Shown here: positions 22,715 through 34,668 of the stretch, piece by piece
How positions within the stretch are numbered: the stretch's first letter is position 1
Layout of the letters: each line of letters starts with the position of its first letter
Source of the DNA: Chamaecyparis obtusa
Taxonomy: Eukaryota > Streptophyta > Pinopsida > Cupressales > Cupressaceae
Direction: 5' to 3'
Assembly: GCA_027943335.1 (NCBI GenBank)
Contig: BSBK01002801.1
Coordinates: forward strand, 809,001 to 873,000
DNA: 64,000 nt
Notes under the pieces: generated by a model
Database searches by the model: none
What the model was told of the DNA's origin: nothing
What the model saw: the letters and a program-made list of their open reading frames with translations, nothing else
Program-made: the position numbers and the translations under genes

Positions 22715-23836
22715 TATGAGATACTAATGCATGATCATCCAGGGTGTAAGAGCAATCGTGCATCAACCAAAAATATTGTCTAGGTTTTTTTTAATAAGGG
22801 CTAATTTGGGCAGGGTTACTATTTTTAGTAAGTATCTCATTTGAGCATAGATTGTTCTAATTACTTACCTTGAGGTTCATTTTGGATATATAAGCATGTC
22901 GGTAAATTTTCATGGCAAGATCAAGTCAAAGATACTTAGATTTTTAGTTTTGGTGGGGTGGTATGAAAAACTTTGAACTCGGTTTTGAAGGCCTTAGAGG
23001 CTCCATATGGGGTCAAAACTTGTTAGGGATGACACTTCACTATCCTAAGCTATAGAGCGCTTTGAGAGGTTTTTGAAAAGTAGCTATAATACAAAATATG
23101 GTGCATGGTTCACAAGATATGGCCTCTCAAAGTTACGCTACTTTAGGAGAAAAAAATAAAATCCCTTCAAATATTCCAATGAGTGTTGAAACCCATTTGG
23201 AGCATATTCTTGGCATGTTCTAATGTAGGGAAAAATAAAATAAAGATGGTCAACCTCAAAAGGGGGGTTACAATTTCTAGAACCTTCTAGGGTGGTTAAA
23301 CTTCCCAATATAAAGAAGACAAATAGGGGTTATTAGGGGTAGTTTTGATGGTGCATATGGGGGATTTGGCTTGTAGATTACTATAATGAAAATTCCCATG
23401 TGGTTGTAGCATGCTATTTTCTGAATGTTGTAATGTTATTTCATTGAAGATAATAGAAAGCAAGTATTTTTATTCTTGTCGTTGTTCTGTTCTTGCAATT
23501 TTTTGTTTATTTCCCTATTGTGTTGTGTGTGCAGTTTGGTTGAATAAGGGGAGTCACCTTCATCAAGTGGTATTAAAGAAGAATTTCCTTTTGCATGTAG
23601 ATATATCACTGACTTTGATGTGGTTTGTATTATGACTATGAATGTGGGTTTGGGAGATAAGTGCAGAAAATGCCTTCACAAAGGAACCATGGTGGAAGAG
23701 ATGTGGGTGTGATAGAAGAGGGGTTTAGAGCTCTCCTGAGGAAATTTCAAGCACTACAAGAGGAGATGACATTAGGGTGAGAAATGAAAGTGATGATGAG
23801 TCTCAAGAAGAAGGATAGTTTGAAGAAGAACAATAA
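22715..23836 (+). other. LTR-like region with Met-type primer-binding site
   Basis: TGGTATTAAAGAA at 23568-23580 resembles the common plant primer site TGGTATCAGAGC complementary to initiator tRNA-Met, and a gypsy gag frame starts about 260 bp later. The preceding several hundred bases (about 22780-23560), including a gttctgttcttgcaattttttg tail, are therefore probably the 5' LTR of the relic. Its start was not located, and no second copy is in the window. Confidence 0.5.
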
Positions 23837-25304
23837 ATGGCCAAAGATCTTGACGAGGCTAGGTTTTTAAGGGTTATTTCCAAGATTGGAAAGAGACCAA
23901 AGATTGAAGTTTCCACATTATCTAGAAATCTTAATCCAAAAGAGTTGATCGATTGGAACAATGATATGGAAGATTATTTTGAGTATGAAGAAGTAAAAGA
24001 CCTTGAGAGGGATAGATTCGCAAAGGCCAAGTTGAAATGTCATGCTAAAATTTGGTGAAAAGAGGCACAGTTTGAGAGAAATAAAAGAGGGAAGGAGAAG
24101 ATAACAAGATGAGATTGGATGGTGGACAAATTGACGAGATAGTTCATTCTTGTTGACTACGACCTTGATTTTCTGAAGAAAATACAAGGATTGAAGCAAG
24201 AAGGAAAACATGTCAAAGAGTATACATGAGAGTTCCGAGTCCTTATTACAATAGGTCATTCTGAAGTCAACAAGGAGAAGGTTGCTCGTTACATAAATGG
24301 ATTGAGGCTAAGCATTTAGGAAGTATTGATAATGGTAAGAATTTATACCATTTAAGATGCATATCAATTTTCTTTTAAGGTAGAAGAAAATCTAAACAAG
24401 ATGTTTGGGAGAAATAAAAAAGGAAGAGGTCATGGCAGAAAGCCAAGTAGACAATCTTTGGAGGCTGAAATGAAGATAAAAAAAAGAATAATGACTTTAG
24501 TAGCAGTTAGAATCAGAGGGGAAATAATTCTTATCATCCTTGCAAACAAAATAATGGAGATCAAAGAGGAAGAGGAAGAGGAAGAAGAAGAGGGTGGGGA
24601 CTAGGAAGAGGAGGTTTATGTGGAACACATTTCTAGTGTGGAGAAGAAGGGCATCATGCTTATGAGTGTCCCAACATCAATGGAGGAAAAGTAGGAGACC
24701 AGAGGCCCATGTACTACTTGCACATGTAGATGAGGATGTTGAGTCTTCACATTCTAAAGATGTTGAAAGAGGAGAGGTCCTTGTTACCAAAAGAGCCTTG
24801 CTAAATGATAAGAAGGAACCTAAGCAAAGGAATAATTTGTTTCACACAAGATGTAAGTGTAATGTTAAAGTATGTAATATCATTATAGATGGTGGTAGTA
24901 CTTATAACCTTGTTTAAGAGGAAATGGTTAATAAATTCAAGTTAGAGAGAAGGAAGAATTTAAATCCCTACCAAATTTCTCAGTAGCAAGAGGACCATAA
25001 GGCTTTGGTCAATGAGCAATGTCTGGTAAAGTTCAAAATTAGAAACTACCATAATGAGGTATTGTGTGATATCATGCCTATGGATATTTTTCATCTATTA
25101 TTAGGGAGACCATGGAAATTTGATCGTTGTTTAGTATATGATGGGTATGGAAATACCTATTCTTTGACAAAGAATGGAGTCCAACACAAGATAAATCCAT
25201 TGAAGGAAACAAATGAAAATGTATGTAGTAATGTGAGAATATGTTTAGTTGATGGAAGGAAGTTTCTAGAAGGCATGAAGCATGAGCATATGTGTTTTAT
25301 TTAA
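23837..25304 (+). pseudogene. Decayed gypsy (chromovirus-like) gag-protease relic
   Basis: The frame from ATG 23837 reads NLNPKELIDWNNDMEDYFEYEE and AKLKCHAKIW, the typical gag capsid layout of plant gypsy elements. It breaks at TGA 24056 where a second Trp is usual. The homologous frame runs on through TAG 24142, TGA 24226, TAG 24317 and others, with YINGLRLSI and an arginine/glycine-rich stretch. A zinc-knuckle block CGEEGHHAYECP lies near 24640. The protease region follows with VCNIIIDGGSTYNLV, a D-G-G-S-T active site, then a conserved MPMDIFHLLLGRPW block at 25074-25115. The frame ends at 25304. Sequence typical of the linker before reverse transcriptase continues briefly to about 25380 and then stops. 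The polymerase part and the 3' LTR are absent. Confidence 0.85.
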
Positions 25305-26529
25305 TTCCAAAAATTGATAAAGATGAAGTAGAAGATGTACTTGTAGAAGTCATAGATTTGTTGGACGATTTTCAAGATATTGTATTTGATAATGGGGTAC
25401 GTGCAAGATCATGGTATACCAAGCTATGGCCCTAAGTGGCAATGAAAAATTAAAAAAATTAGGGTTAGTCAACTTGACGTAAAAAGCTGCATCTTATCAA
25501 CCTCATGTGAAAAAGTTTTAAGAATAGAATCTGTAGGAAATTGAATGTAGTTTTTAAAATACTAGCCCTTGTCTGAAAAAAAAAATCTAATTGTTCAAAA
25601 TTTTAGATTTCAATGTAGTAGTACAAAAATTTTAGGAAAAAGATAAAAAGTACGTGTATGTTTGACCACCTTAATCACAATCAAATGATGATATATTTTC
25701 ACAAGATTCTACATATAAGTAGTAGACTCTTGCCCGAATGTGACGCATGTTTTTGTGTAATTGTTTCCTAAATAAATAATTAATTATGAATTTTCTGCTA
25801 CAACTTATTCAAAATAAAAAAACTCTCGTGTTTGACCACCTTAACTAATTCTAAACTTTACAAAATTGAAAACTTTTTTTTCTTATATTAGGCGAAGCAT
25901 ATAATGTGATGGATGTTTTAGATTTAAAAAAGGTTAAACCATTTGAAAGTTATAGTTTTTTTTCAATTAGTCTGTCAATTAGGACTTTAAAGATAACTCA
26001 ATTAGAAAATAAGTAATAATTACTTACTGAACTCAAAATTTGACAGCAATTATATTGATGGAAAGCTAATAATGTGTTTAAGAAACCCTTTTTGTTTGGA
26101 ATCAATTTCGGGTAAAAAAAAGGTCATCAGCTACATGGTTAAAGTCTAGAGATCAAAGAAAATATGGTGAACACATCTTTTGGGTTGACCATTCACGTTT
26201 GACATTGCAAAATGAAAATCCAAGGCAAATACCAAGGCTAACTGGATATCCGAAAAAATTATCGCATATCTGATAATATCGGATATCTGATATCTCCCAC
26301 CCAATTCTAACATTTCAATTTGAACACTTTTTTCAATTTTATGATTTTAGATTTTTAATTTATATATTATAAATTTCATTTTTTTAAATATTAATATTAA
26401 ATGATAATAGAATTAGTATTATATAATTATTTATATTAGTAGTGTATTATATTATTATTAATTTCTCTATTGTATAATAGTATAATATTAGTATTAAAAA
26501 TTTATTAAAATGTTTATATTATAACAATA

Positions 26530-26533
<4 letters not shown>
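25305..26533. other. AT-rich intergenic sequence
   Basis: No gene is supported. The first 100 bp are the tail of the gag-protease relic. A motif tctgataatatcggatatctgatatc at about 26268-26294 recurs as a close copy near 26617-26645, on the other side of the (GA)n tract. Sequence at 26330-26530 is nearly pure A/T. Confidence 0.6.

Positions 26534-26569
<36 letters not shown>
26534..26569. repeat. (GA)n microsatellite, 18 units
   Basis: An uninterrupted alternating GA run lies between two copies of a GGATATC-containing motif. Confidence 0.97.
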
Positions 26570-26572
<3 letters not shown>

Positions 26573-26901
26573 AAATGAAAAAGTTGAGGCAAAATTTGAG
26601 CAAGAGATTTCGAATATTTGATAATATTGGATATCTGATATTTTTGGATATTCAATTTTTTTTACTAGCATCGAAAAGAAAATGTTTATTCTCTGGGTCT
26701 CTCAATTTGAGAACCATATTTTTCTGTAGAGAATATCACAGGATTGGAGTTATAGAAGATAAAAAATTACTTTTTCTACCCTTTTTGTTGGAATTTCTCT
26801 ATTATCAAAGGTTTTTGCATCACCTTTTTGGTCTCACCATGGGGAGTAGTAGGCATCGAAAGCATAAATAGAAGAAGAAACTCACTTATGAAGAGATTGA
26901 A

Positions 26902-29900
26902 ATGTATAGAGAAATGGATAGCGTTGCCCATCAGAACAAGAGACAATGTATGTTAATTATTAATGAAGATGTGGGCATAGGCCCACCCTTAAATGTGGTT
27001 TCAAGTGAAGAAGAACATGAATTTGAAATGATTTATGACAATAATATTGAAAATGAGAATGTAGGGATTGAAGATGAAAATGTAGGTTTTGAAAATGAAC
27101 ATGTAGATGTGGACAATGGAAGTGTGGACATTGACAATGAAAATCCACCAATTGAATATGAAGGAATTGACAATGATAATAGTGCACAAGAACCAAATCA
27201 ACGTAACACATCTCCAAATTATATGAGAAATAAATTCCCTTGGGAGGAAGAAATACAAACTTGAAAATTGAGACCTTCAAGAATAACAAAATGGTTACTT
27301 AAAATTGATGAGAACATAATGAGCAATTTCGATGGAAAGAGATCAGAAAGAACTGTTCGGTTGTGGGTTCAAAACTTTTTGATCAATTTTTTAGTCACAA
27401 GACATTGGTCGAGTAATGTCAAATGTTTGTGCAATTCTTAAAGATGCAAAAGATGAGATGCATACTAGTCAAATTGAAGATTAGTGTGAACAAGAAAAAT
27501 GAGAGGAATGCTATTATTGTGAGAAATCTTTTTAGTGCTCTCAATTCCATTGGGAAGACTACCAAGAAAAAGGATAAGAGATCCGCTAGGAGGGTTATTA
27601 CAACCTCCTTAGTAAGTCATAATTTGAGAAAGGCTCATTTGATGAGACAAACTTGTGTTCACGTGAACCTAAATCATAAAACTTTAGATAGAGCACTTGC
27701 AAGAAGAGAAAGACTTGATGATCCTCTTCATAATGATACATGGGCTTATGGTGGGAGACTTTCACTTTGTGATAAGAAGCTTACCGATGGTGTGAATGAT
27801 CAAATTCAACTATTTTGGCAATCTAACTCAAGAGTGTCACCAAATGTGAAGGATGTCTTGAAGTTGAGAATTGGCATTTGAGACCGCACCCCGCATCCCA
27901 AACATTATTTGGATGTGAGTCAAACAATGTTGTTCAAATTTTTTTGTGAGACACATACAACATTGCAAACATCACAAAGATATTTTTAAGCCCTCAAGCC
28001 TTTTTTTGTGTGCCTCTTAAGATTCAAAATACTTGTTGTTGCAAATATCATGTGGAGTTTTCAATGCACCATGAACTGTTACGATCCCTTCATTCTACTT
28101 TGCATACTAGTGAAATGTTGGAGGGGTGTGGTGTAAGTGCTCTTCCAAAATCATCAAGAGACTTGCTAGATCATTTTTTATGTCCTAGAGATGATGAATG
28201 TTTCTTTTATAGAAAAAAATGCTTAAATGACAAGTGCTCAGAGTGTGGTGGGCTAGTGAAGTTTGTTGAATGTTTTCATGAGGGCTGCAAACACAATTTT
28301 GGAAAGACAATCATCCACAAAAAGGTATATAAAACCATTAAATATATATTGAAAAATGGAGGTGAAGGCTCTAGATGTGAGTTGGTTACAAAAGAATGCA
28401 ATGTAGCTGATTTTATTTCAAATTACAAGAAGAATATTTTTTACAAGTATGCAAGGAATAGTCATAGGTCTTAGTGGTTGGATCAACAATTTGAGATGTG
28501 TAAGGAAACTTTCCCGATAGGCACTATTATATCGGTTGTTGAGTTTGCAGAGAACTATACATTACAACCCCAAAATGAGTTGCAAGCTCAATATTACAAT
28601 TCTATTCAGGTTGCTATTTTTGTGCACATAACATATATGCATTCCCCTGATAGTACAAAACATGACCGAAAGATAATTAGAGAGCACCATTTTTATATGA
28701 GCGATGTTAGATCTCACTCTCATGAGTATGTCCAACATTTCTTTGAGAATTATTTTGAGTGGGTGTGGGAAAATAATATTGCTATGGATATACATCTCAT
28801 TTGGTCAGATAACTGCACAAGTCAATTAAAAAATGCTCATATATTTTATTGGTTATGTAGAATGGATGTAGAGAGAGGTGTACCTCATAGTTGGAGTTTT
28901 TTTGAGGCCGATCATGGAAAAGGGGAGCATGATGGAGTAGGTGCATGTGTAAAGAGAGCTCTAGTTAAGGATAAATTGAGGATTTCAGGTGTAGAACTCC
29001 TTGATGCTCATTCTATTGTTAATTGGTGTACTTCAACATTGTCACAAGGGGGTACTCTTGATTTAGCTATGCACAAATTATTTTGGTTGGTTGAGTTGGG
29101 CATAATAAGAGATAGGTTGGATTGTCAAATTGTGAAAGATTCTTCAAAAATGCATTCATTTTGAATCTCAGATGCTAGTACATGGACCATTTAGACAGGA
29201 GAGTTGGCTTGTTATTGTCCGAGGTGTCTTCAGTGTGATTGGGATCAGTGTGAGTCAAGTGAGTGGGTTGATATGTGGGTCCCACATTATCTAACTCCTT
29301 TATCTGTCACAATCTCTGTAATAAATAATGACATGGATTGTTCACTTGACTACGACCATATTTTAGATCTTCTACAGTCAGGACATGTTTTTGCATTGGT
29401 TGCACCACAAGGGAATGATGAGAGAATAGATTTTTGGTTAGCACATTGTGTACGAGGAAAGCAAAAACTTTCAAAACTGACGATAGATGATGATATTCAC
29501 ATATCCAACAAGATCACATGTTGTTGCAGGGACATGGTTGCACACATACATGATTAGAAATAATGGCATTCTTGCATTTGAAGACTACGAGAAGCACAAA
29601 ACCATTCTCATGTATTCACACCTTGTTATAGTAGCCAGTGTTAAGTTGTTGAAACATCAAGGAAAACTAAAGACAAAGGAACTTTGGACTATTAGTACTG
29701 CTGATCACAGAGCAATATTGAATACCCTTAAGCAAAGAGATGACCCTTTAGGCACACTTCATTAGGTAAGTTCAACTCACTGCAAGGTTTTCCATGTTTA
29801 TTACAATTACGTTCAATAAATTAATTGTAGTTTTTTGCTTTATTTGTTTGAGCCAATAAACTTGGTTTTGTATGTGGATTGTAAATGTAGTTGAATACAT

Positions 29901-30172
29901 ATATGATAGATATAGAAGATCGAGGTATGCATTTTATTAGCCCATCTTTTGTGACTGTAAACTTTACTATGCATTGGCTAGTCATGTTATTTGGTTCGTT
30001 TAGTTGATTATACATTCATAATATTTTTGTTGACCTATATTAAATTCTTTTTTTCTCTGTTAACTTTTCTTCTACCTTCCAAATGCAGGGATTGGAATGT
30101 AGATGTCATCGAGTACCATGTGTTAAACTTATACACTTTCGGAGCAAAAATGCACTTATTTTTGATATATAG
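26902..30172 (+). pseudogene. Decayed spliced gene, putative RNase H-fold transposase of unassigned family
   Basis: Pieces in three frames (26902-27264, 27423-27881, 28010-29557, 29487-29765) read as one protein. The N-terminus is acidic and repetitive (ENENVG, EDENVG). The middle has a Cys/His cluster (CLNDKCSECGG, CFHEGCKH). The core reads LIWSDNCTSQLKNAHIFYWL, then SFFEADHGKGEHDGVGACVKRAL, then a CYCPRCLQCDWDQC zinc-like cluster. The Asp-Asn block followed by HGKGxxDGxGAxVKR recalls a widespread uncharacterised transposase-like group, and the acidic residues suggest an RNase H-like catalytic core. A final exon is predicted: donor TAG|GTAAGT at 29765/29766, acceptor TGCAG|G at 30088/30089, and exon 30089-30172 encoding GLECRCHRVPCVK, a CxC-like Cys cluster. 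Stops at 28472 and 29199 are TAG. Assignment to a named superfamily is not possible by eye. Confidence 0.7.
29766..30088 (+). other. Predicted intron of the transposase-like pseudogene
   Basis: It begins GTAAGT and ends in a pyrimidine-rich tract and TGCAG. The base before the donor makes TAG|GTAAGT, which would be the consensus CAG|GTAAGT after one C-to-T change. This would also remove the apparent stop at 29763-29765. Confidence 0.55.
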
Positions 30173-30310
30173 TTGTGTATCTAAGATTTTGTATATAAAA
30201 ACAAAAATCAACTGTACAATGTGCATATTTAGATGCCAAATTTTGTATATAAAAACAACAATCGACTGTAATGTGCATATTTAAATACAAAATTTTGTAT
30301 ATATAAACAA
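30173..30310. repeat. Degenerate minisatellite, about 52-58 bp unit, three copies
   Basis: The block attttgtatataaaaacaa followed by a variant of atc(a/g)actgtaatgtgcata is repeated three times directly downstream of the predicted last exon. Confidence 0.75.
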
Positions 30311-30450
30311 AAATGAGCTTCATCATGCGTATTAGATGCAAATTAAAATTTGAAATATAAAAGTGCCCATGGGGTTGATTTGTAAATATTAAGAGCCCAC
30401 ATTTTGTATATCCTAATTTGTACAATTTGATTATAAATACATAATTAATT

Positions 30451-30604
30451 TTGTATCCTTACATTTGTATCGTCTTAATGCCATGTAAACTGCAAAAATT
30501 ATGATTCCTTACTATGAATGTTGTATCCTTATATTTGTATGATCTTAATTTTCTATCCTTAAATTTGTATTGTCTTAACTCCATGTACATTTGTATCGTC
30601 AAAT
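30451..30604. repeat. Degenerate repeat of ttgtatccttaaatttgtat
   Basis: Three to four loose copies of (t)tgtatcctta(c/t/a)atttgtat(c/g/t)(g/a)tcttaa are interspersed with atgccatgta. This is low-complexity sequence with no coding potential. Confidence 0.6.
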
Positions 30605-30697
30605 GATGTAATAGTTGGAGTCATTGAGTCAAAATTGGTCAAGTGTGTCCAAAGTAAAATGGTGATTCCCTGCGGTGAGGGGATAGTGTTGAAGGAT

Positions 30698-32998
30698 TAC
30701 ATCCTGGAACTAAAAGGCCTGTGCCATTAGCTATGATTGGGTAGGTAAATGCTAGTGACAACCCCGTTTCGACCATAGAGTCACTAGAATGTTCGTGACC
30801 ATGCCAAACCAAAGTGTCCCCAAGGTGCACTAAGCATGATTGGGCAACGATCTTTTGAGGCTTGTATCTCAGACCCCATGAGAGGTATCAAAAAATTGTG
30901 AGATGTTACAGGACCATGTTTTTGAGGCCTACAGTAACCTCTCTCCTTTTTGGGAGCTTTGAATTTGTTTGAATTTGGCACTCCAATTTCGCTTGATGCC
31001 AAAACTTGCAGTGAGGGTTAGTTGAAAGTTGCACCAATGGGTTTCTTCCAAACCATTCATCCTGGCATTGAATGACCTGTGCCATTAGCTTTGGTTGGGA
31101 GGGTAAATGCTAGTGACAACCCTATGTTGACCACAAAGTCACTAGAACATTCGCAACCATGCCAGACCAAAGTGTCCCCAAGGTGCACTAAGCACGATTG
31201 GGAAATGATCTTTCGAGGCTCATAACTCGGACCCTGTAAGAGGTATCAGCAAACCATGAGATGATACAAAATTGTGTTTCTAAGGCCTACAATATCCTCT
31301 CTCCTTTCTTGAAGATTCAAATTTGTTTGAATTTGGCACGCCAATCTCGCTTGATGCCAAAACTTGCAGTGAGGGTCAATTGAAAGTTGCACCATTGGGT
31401 TTCTTCCAAACCGTTCATCTTGGTACCAAATGGTATACACCATTAGCTCTGGTTGGGAGGGTAAATTCTAGTGACAACCTCATTTCAACCATGGAGTCAC
31501 TAGAACATTTGCGACCATGCCAGACCAAAGTGTCTCGAAGGTGCACTAAGCATGATTGGGAAGTGATCTTCAGAGGTTTGTATCTTGAACCCCGTGAGAG
31601 GTATCGGTGAACCGTGAGATGCTACATGATCTTGTTTTTGAGGCCTATAATAACCTCTCTCCTTTTTGGGAGATTCATTTTTTTTTGAATTTGGCATGCC
31701 AATCTCGCTTGATGCCAAAACTTGCAGTGAGGGTCAGTTCAAAGTTGCACCACTTGGTTTCTTCCAAACCATTTGTCCTGGCACCAAATGGTCTGTGAGA
31801 TTAGCTCTGGTTAGGTGGGTAAACACTATTGACAACCTTGTTTCGACCATAGAGTCACTAGAATGTTCGTGACCATGATGGACCAAAGTGTCCCCAAGGT
31901 GCACTAAGCATGATTGGGAAGTGATCTTTCAAGGCTCATATCTCAGACCCCGTGAGAGGTATCAATGAACTATGAGAGGCTACAAGACCATGTTTCTGAG
32001 GCCTAAAATAACCTCTCTACATTATGGGAGATTCAATGATTTTTTAATTTGGCACACCAATCTCACTTGATGCCAAAACTTGTAGTAAGGGTCAATTGGA
32101 AGTTGCACCACTGAGTTTCTTCCAAACCATTCATCCTGGAACCAAACGGTCTGCACCATTAGCTCCGGTTGGGTGGGTAAATGCTAGTGACAACCTTGTT
32201 TTGACCACAGAGTCACTAGAATGTTCGCGACCATGCTGAACCAAAGTGTCCCCAAGGTGTACTAAGCACGATTGGGCAATGATATTTTGAGGCTCGTATC
32301 TTGGACCCCGTGAGAAGTATCGATGAACCATGAGATGCTAAATGACCATGTTTTTCAGTCCTACAATAATATCTCTCTGTTTTGGGAGATTCAAATTTGT
32401 TTGAATTTGGCACACCAATCTTGCTTGACGCCAAAAGTTACAGTAAGGGTTTAGTTGAAAGTTGCACCATTGGGTTTCTTCCAAACTGTTCATCCTGGCA
32501 CCGAATGGTCTACACCATTAGGTATCATTGGGAAGGTAAATGCTAGTGAAAACCTCATTTTGAACATGAAGTCACTAGAACGTTCGTGGCCATGCCAAAC
32601 CAAAGTGTCCCCAAGGTGCACTAATCACGATTAGGGAATAGTCTTTCGAGGCTCATATCTCAAACCTCGTGAGAGGTATTGACAAACCATGAGATTCTAC
32701 ATGACTTTATTTCTGAGGCCTATAATAACCTCTCTCCATTCTGGGAGATTCAAATTTGTTTGAATTTGGCATGCCAATCTCACTTGATGCCAAAACTTGC
32801 AGTGAGGGTCAGTTGAAAGTTGCACCATTGGGTTTCTTCTAAACCGTTCATCCTGGCACCGAATGGTCTGCACCATTAGCTCTCATTGGGCGAGTAAACG
32901 CTAGTGACAATCTCATTTTGAACATGAAGTCACTAGAATGTTTGAGACCATGCCGGACCAAATTAAGTTTCCCTAAGGTGCACTAAGCACCATTGGGT
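30698..32998. repeat. 358-bp tandem repeat array, about 6.4 copies
   Basis: The marker phrase agtgtccccaaggtgcac(t) recurs at 30813, 31171, 31529, 31887, 32245 and 32604, and in altered form near 32965, giving a steady 358-bp period. Units have diverged by roughly 10 to 15 percent and include conserved blocks such as cacgccaatctcgcttgatg and caaaacttgcagtgaggg. The unit is G/C-richer than its surroundings. Open frames occur on both strands, but 358 is not a multiple of three, so a shared coding frame does not repeat. The first and last units are partial. This is a satellite-like local array. Confidence 0.93.
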
Positions 32999-34668
32999 AT
33001 GTCGGTGAGCATTCTGGTGTGTCAAGAGGAAAAGTGAGACCATTCCTAGGGTAAACCTACCCAACTAGACATTATGGAAGCATTAGTTTGTTCCCACAAT
33101 GAACAAATGTTTCTGCTCCAAGGGAGATAGGGACATGACCATAAAGGTTCATTGGAAAATGTAAACAAACCAAGGATGGTCATTTAAATGTGTTCTAAAC
33201 ATGTTTGCAATGTTTTGATGTTCATTGTGTAACATTGATAAAGACCTTGAAGGTCAACAATGATTGTAATGTGGCCAATAGAGCCATTAAAATGATGTGA
33301 ATGCACTAAATATGCTAAAATGGTGTAATAGTGCCTTATTGGCAAAAATTAGCCTTAAGGGTTGGTTTGTGACTGTTGTAGACAATTTTAGAGTTAGTTG
33401 CTATCAGTTTTAGAGTGTTTGGGGATCTATTAGAGGAGATCCATGTGAGTATGGTTTAGTATGTATAGTGGTGTGATAGAGAACCAATGTAAATGGTTAC
33501 AAACCAATAAACAAATTTATATTCATGCAAACTAGTTCACTGGCCCCCATGGGTACAATCATTAAACTAGGGCATTTGAATGCATCATGGAATGTGTCTG
33601 TGATTGGAAATGGAGTAAATTGATTTTCTATTGTCTTGTTATCACTTCCATGTCTGTATTGCATCATTTCATTGGCATTTGAAGGCAAGTAATTAATTGG
33701 TGTCTTGTACAATAGTGTTTGGTTGTAGGGATATGCATGATATATGGTGGTTGAGAGGCCACAAATGGTGGTAAATGCTGATTGAAGGTGCATGAAACAA
33801 CACAAGTCATTTTTGTGAGAATATAATCTAAAGTATGAGTATATTTTGTGATGGATCTATTCTATTGGGGTCCATAGGGATGTGTTAGATCCATTGGGGG
33901 GATCTAGAGAGATTTGCAAGAGTATTTTTGAACAAGCCCTGGCCTAGAGACCCTAGAAAGGAGGGTTTGGTACCTAGAATGATAGGTCGTTGTTTTCTCA
34001 ATAAGAGTTTCACAAAATCTTGATGTAGAAGCATCATTTCATGAATTTTCTTACTGATTCTCATGGAATGATGTGTCTTTGACATGTATAATAGAGTTCT
34101 AACATGATACATTACAGAAGAGGTTATTTGACAAGGTGATCACCGGATTTGTGAAGTAAACTTTGAAGGATTTGCTTGGTTGAGAGCATCAGATACACAT
34201 GAATATAATGTAGCACATAAATTTTAAATTCACTTAAATTATGAATTACACATGTGAAAACACGTAGCACATAAAGCGCACAGATAAATTTTCTTCAGTC
34301 ATGAAGCATACGTGTAGCACATAGATTATAAAGCATACACATGAATTCACTTAAGTCATGTGCGTAGCCCATACAGATGAATTTAGGTTATGAAGAATGT
34401 ACTTGAATATACATGAATATACTTAAGGCATAAATCCTACACATGAGTACATACACACAAGCATATTTACATACTAACAATAAACAAATGAACACACAAT
34501 TAACAAATTGGATCGAATATCAAGTTTCATATATATCAAAATAAATAATAATTCTGTACATATTTACAAAATTAACATATCTAGATACAATGTGGCATAC
34601 ACCATCTCAAAATGTGTCATATGAAATCTCAAAATAATAAGTTCAACTACAAATGTTTCTAGGACATC
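32999..34668. other. Unassigned sequence with a degenerate minisatellite
   Basis: No gene is firmly supported. A minus frame at 33497-33805 (102 codons, with PFPITDTFHDAFKCPSLMIVP) has natural-looking composition but no recognised domain. At about 34190-34440, variants of (c)gtagcacata followed by cacatgaattcactta recur four to five times at roughly 60-bp spacing, forming a worn minisatellite. Confidence 0.45.

Noticed and set aside
26960..27289. Minus-strand frames opposite the acidic repeat of the transposase-like gene
   Set aside because: They are shadows of the repetitive plus-strand coding sequence.
30639..32434. Open frames in the 358-bp array on both strands
   Set aside because: The repeat length is not a multiple of three, the frames do not repeat in phase, and both strands are open only because the unit is G/C-richer.
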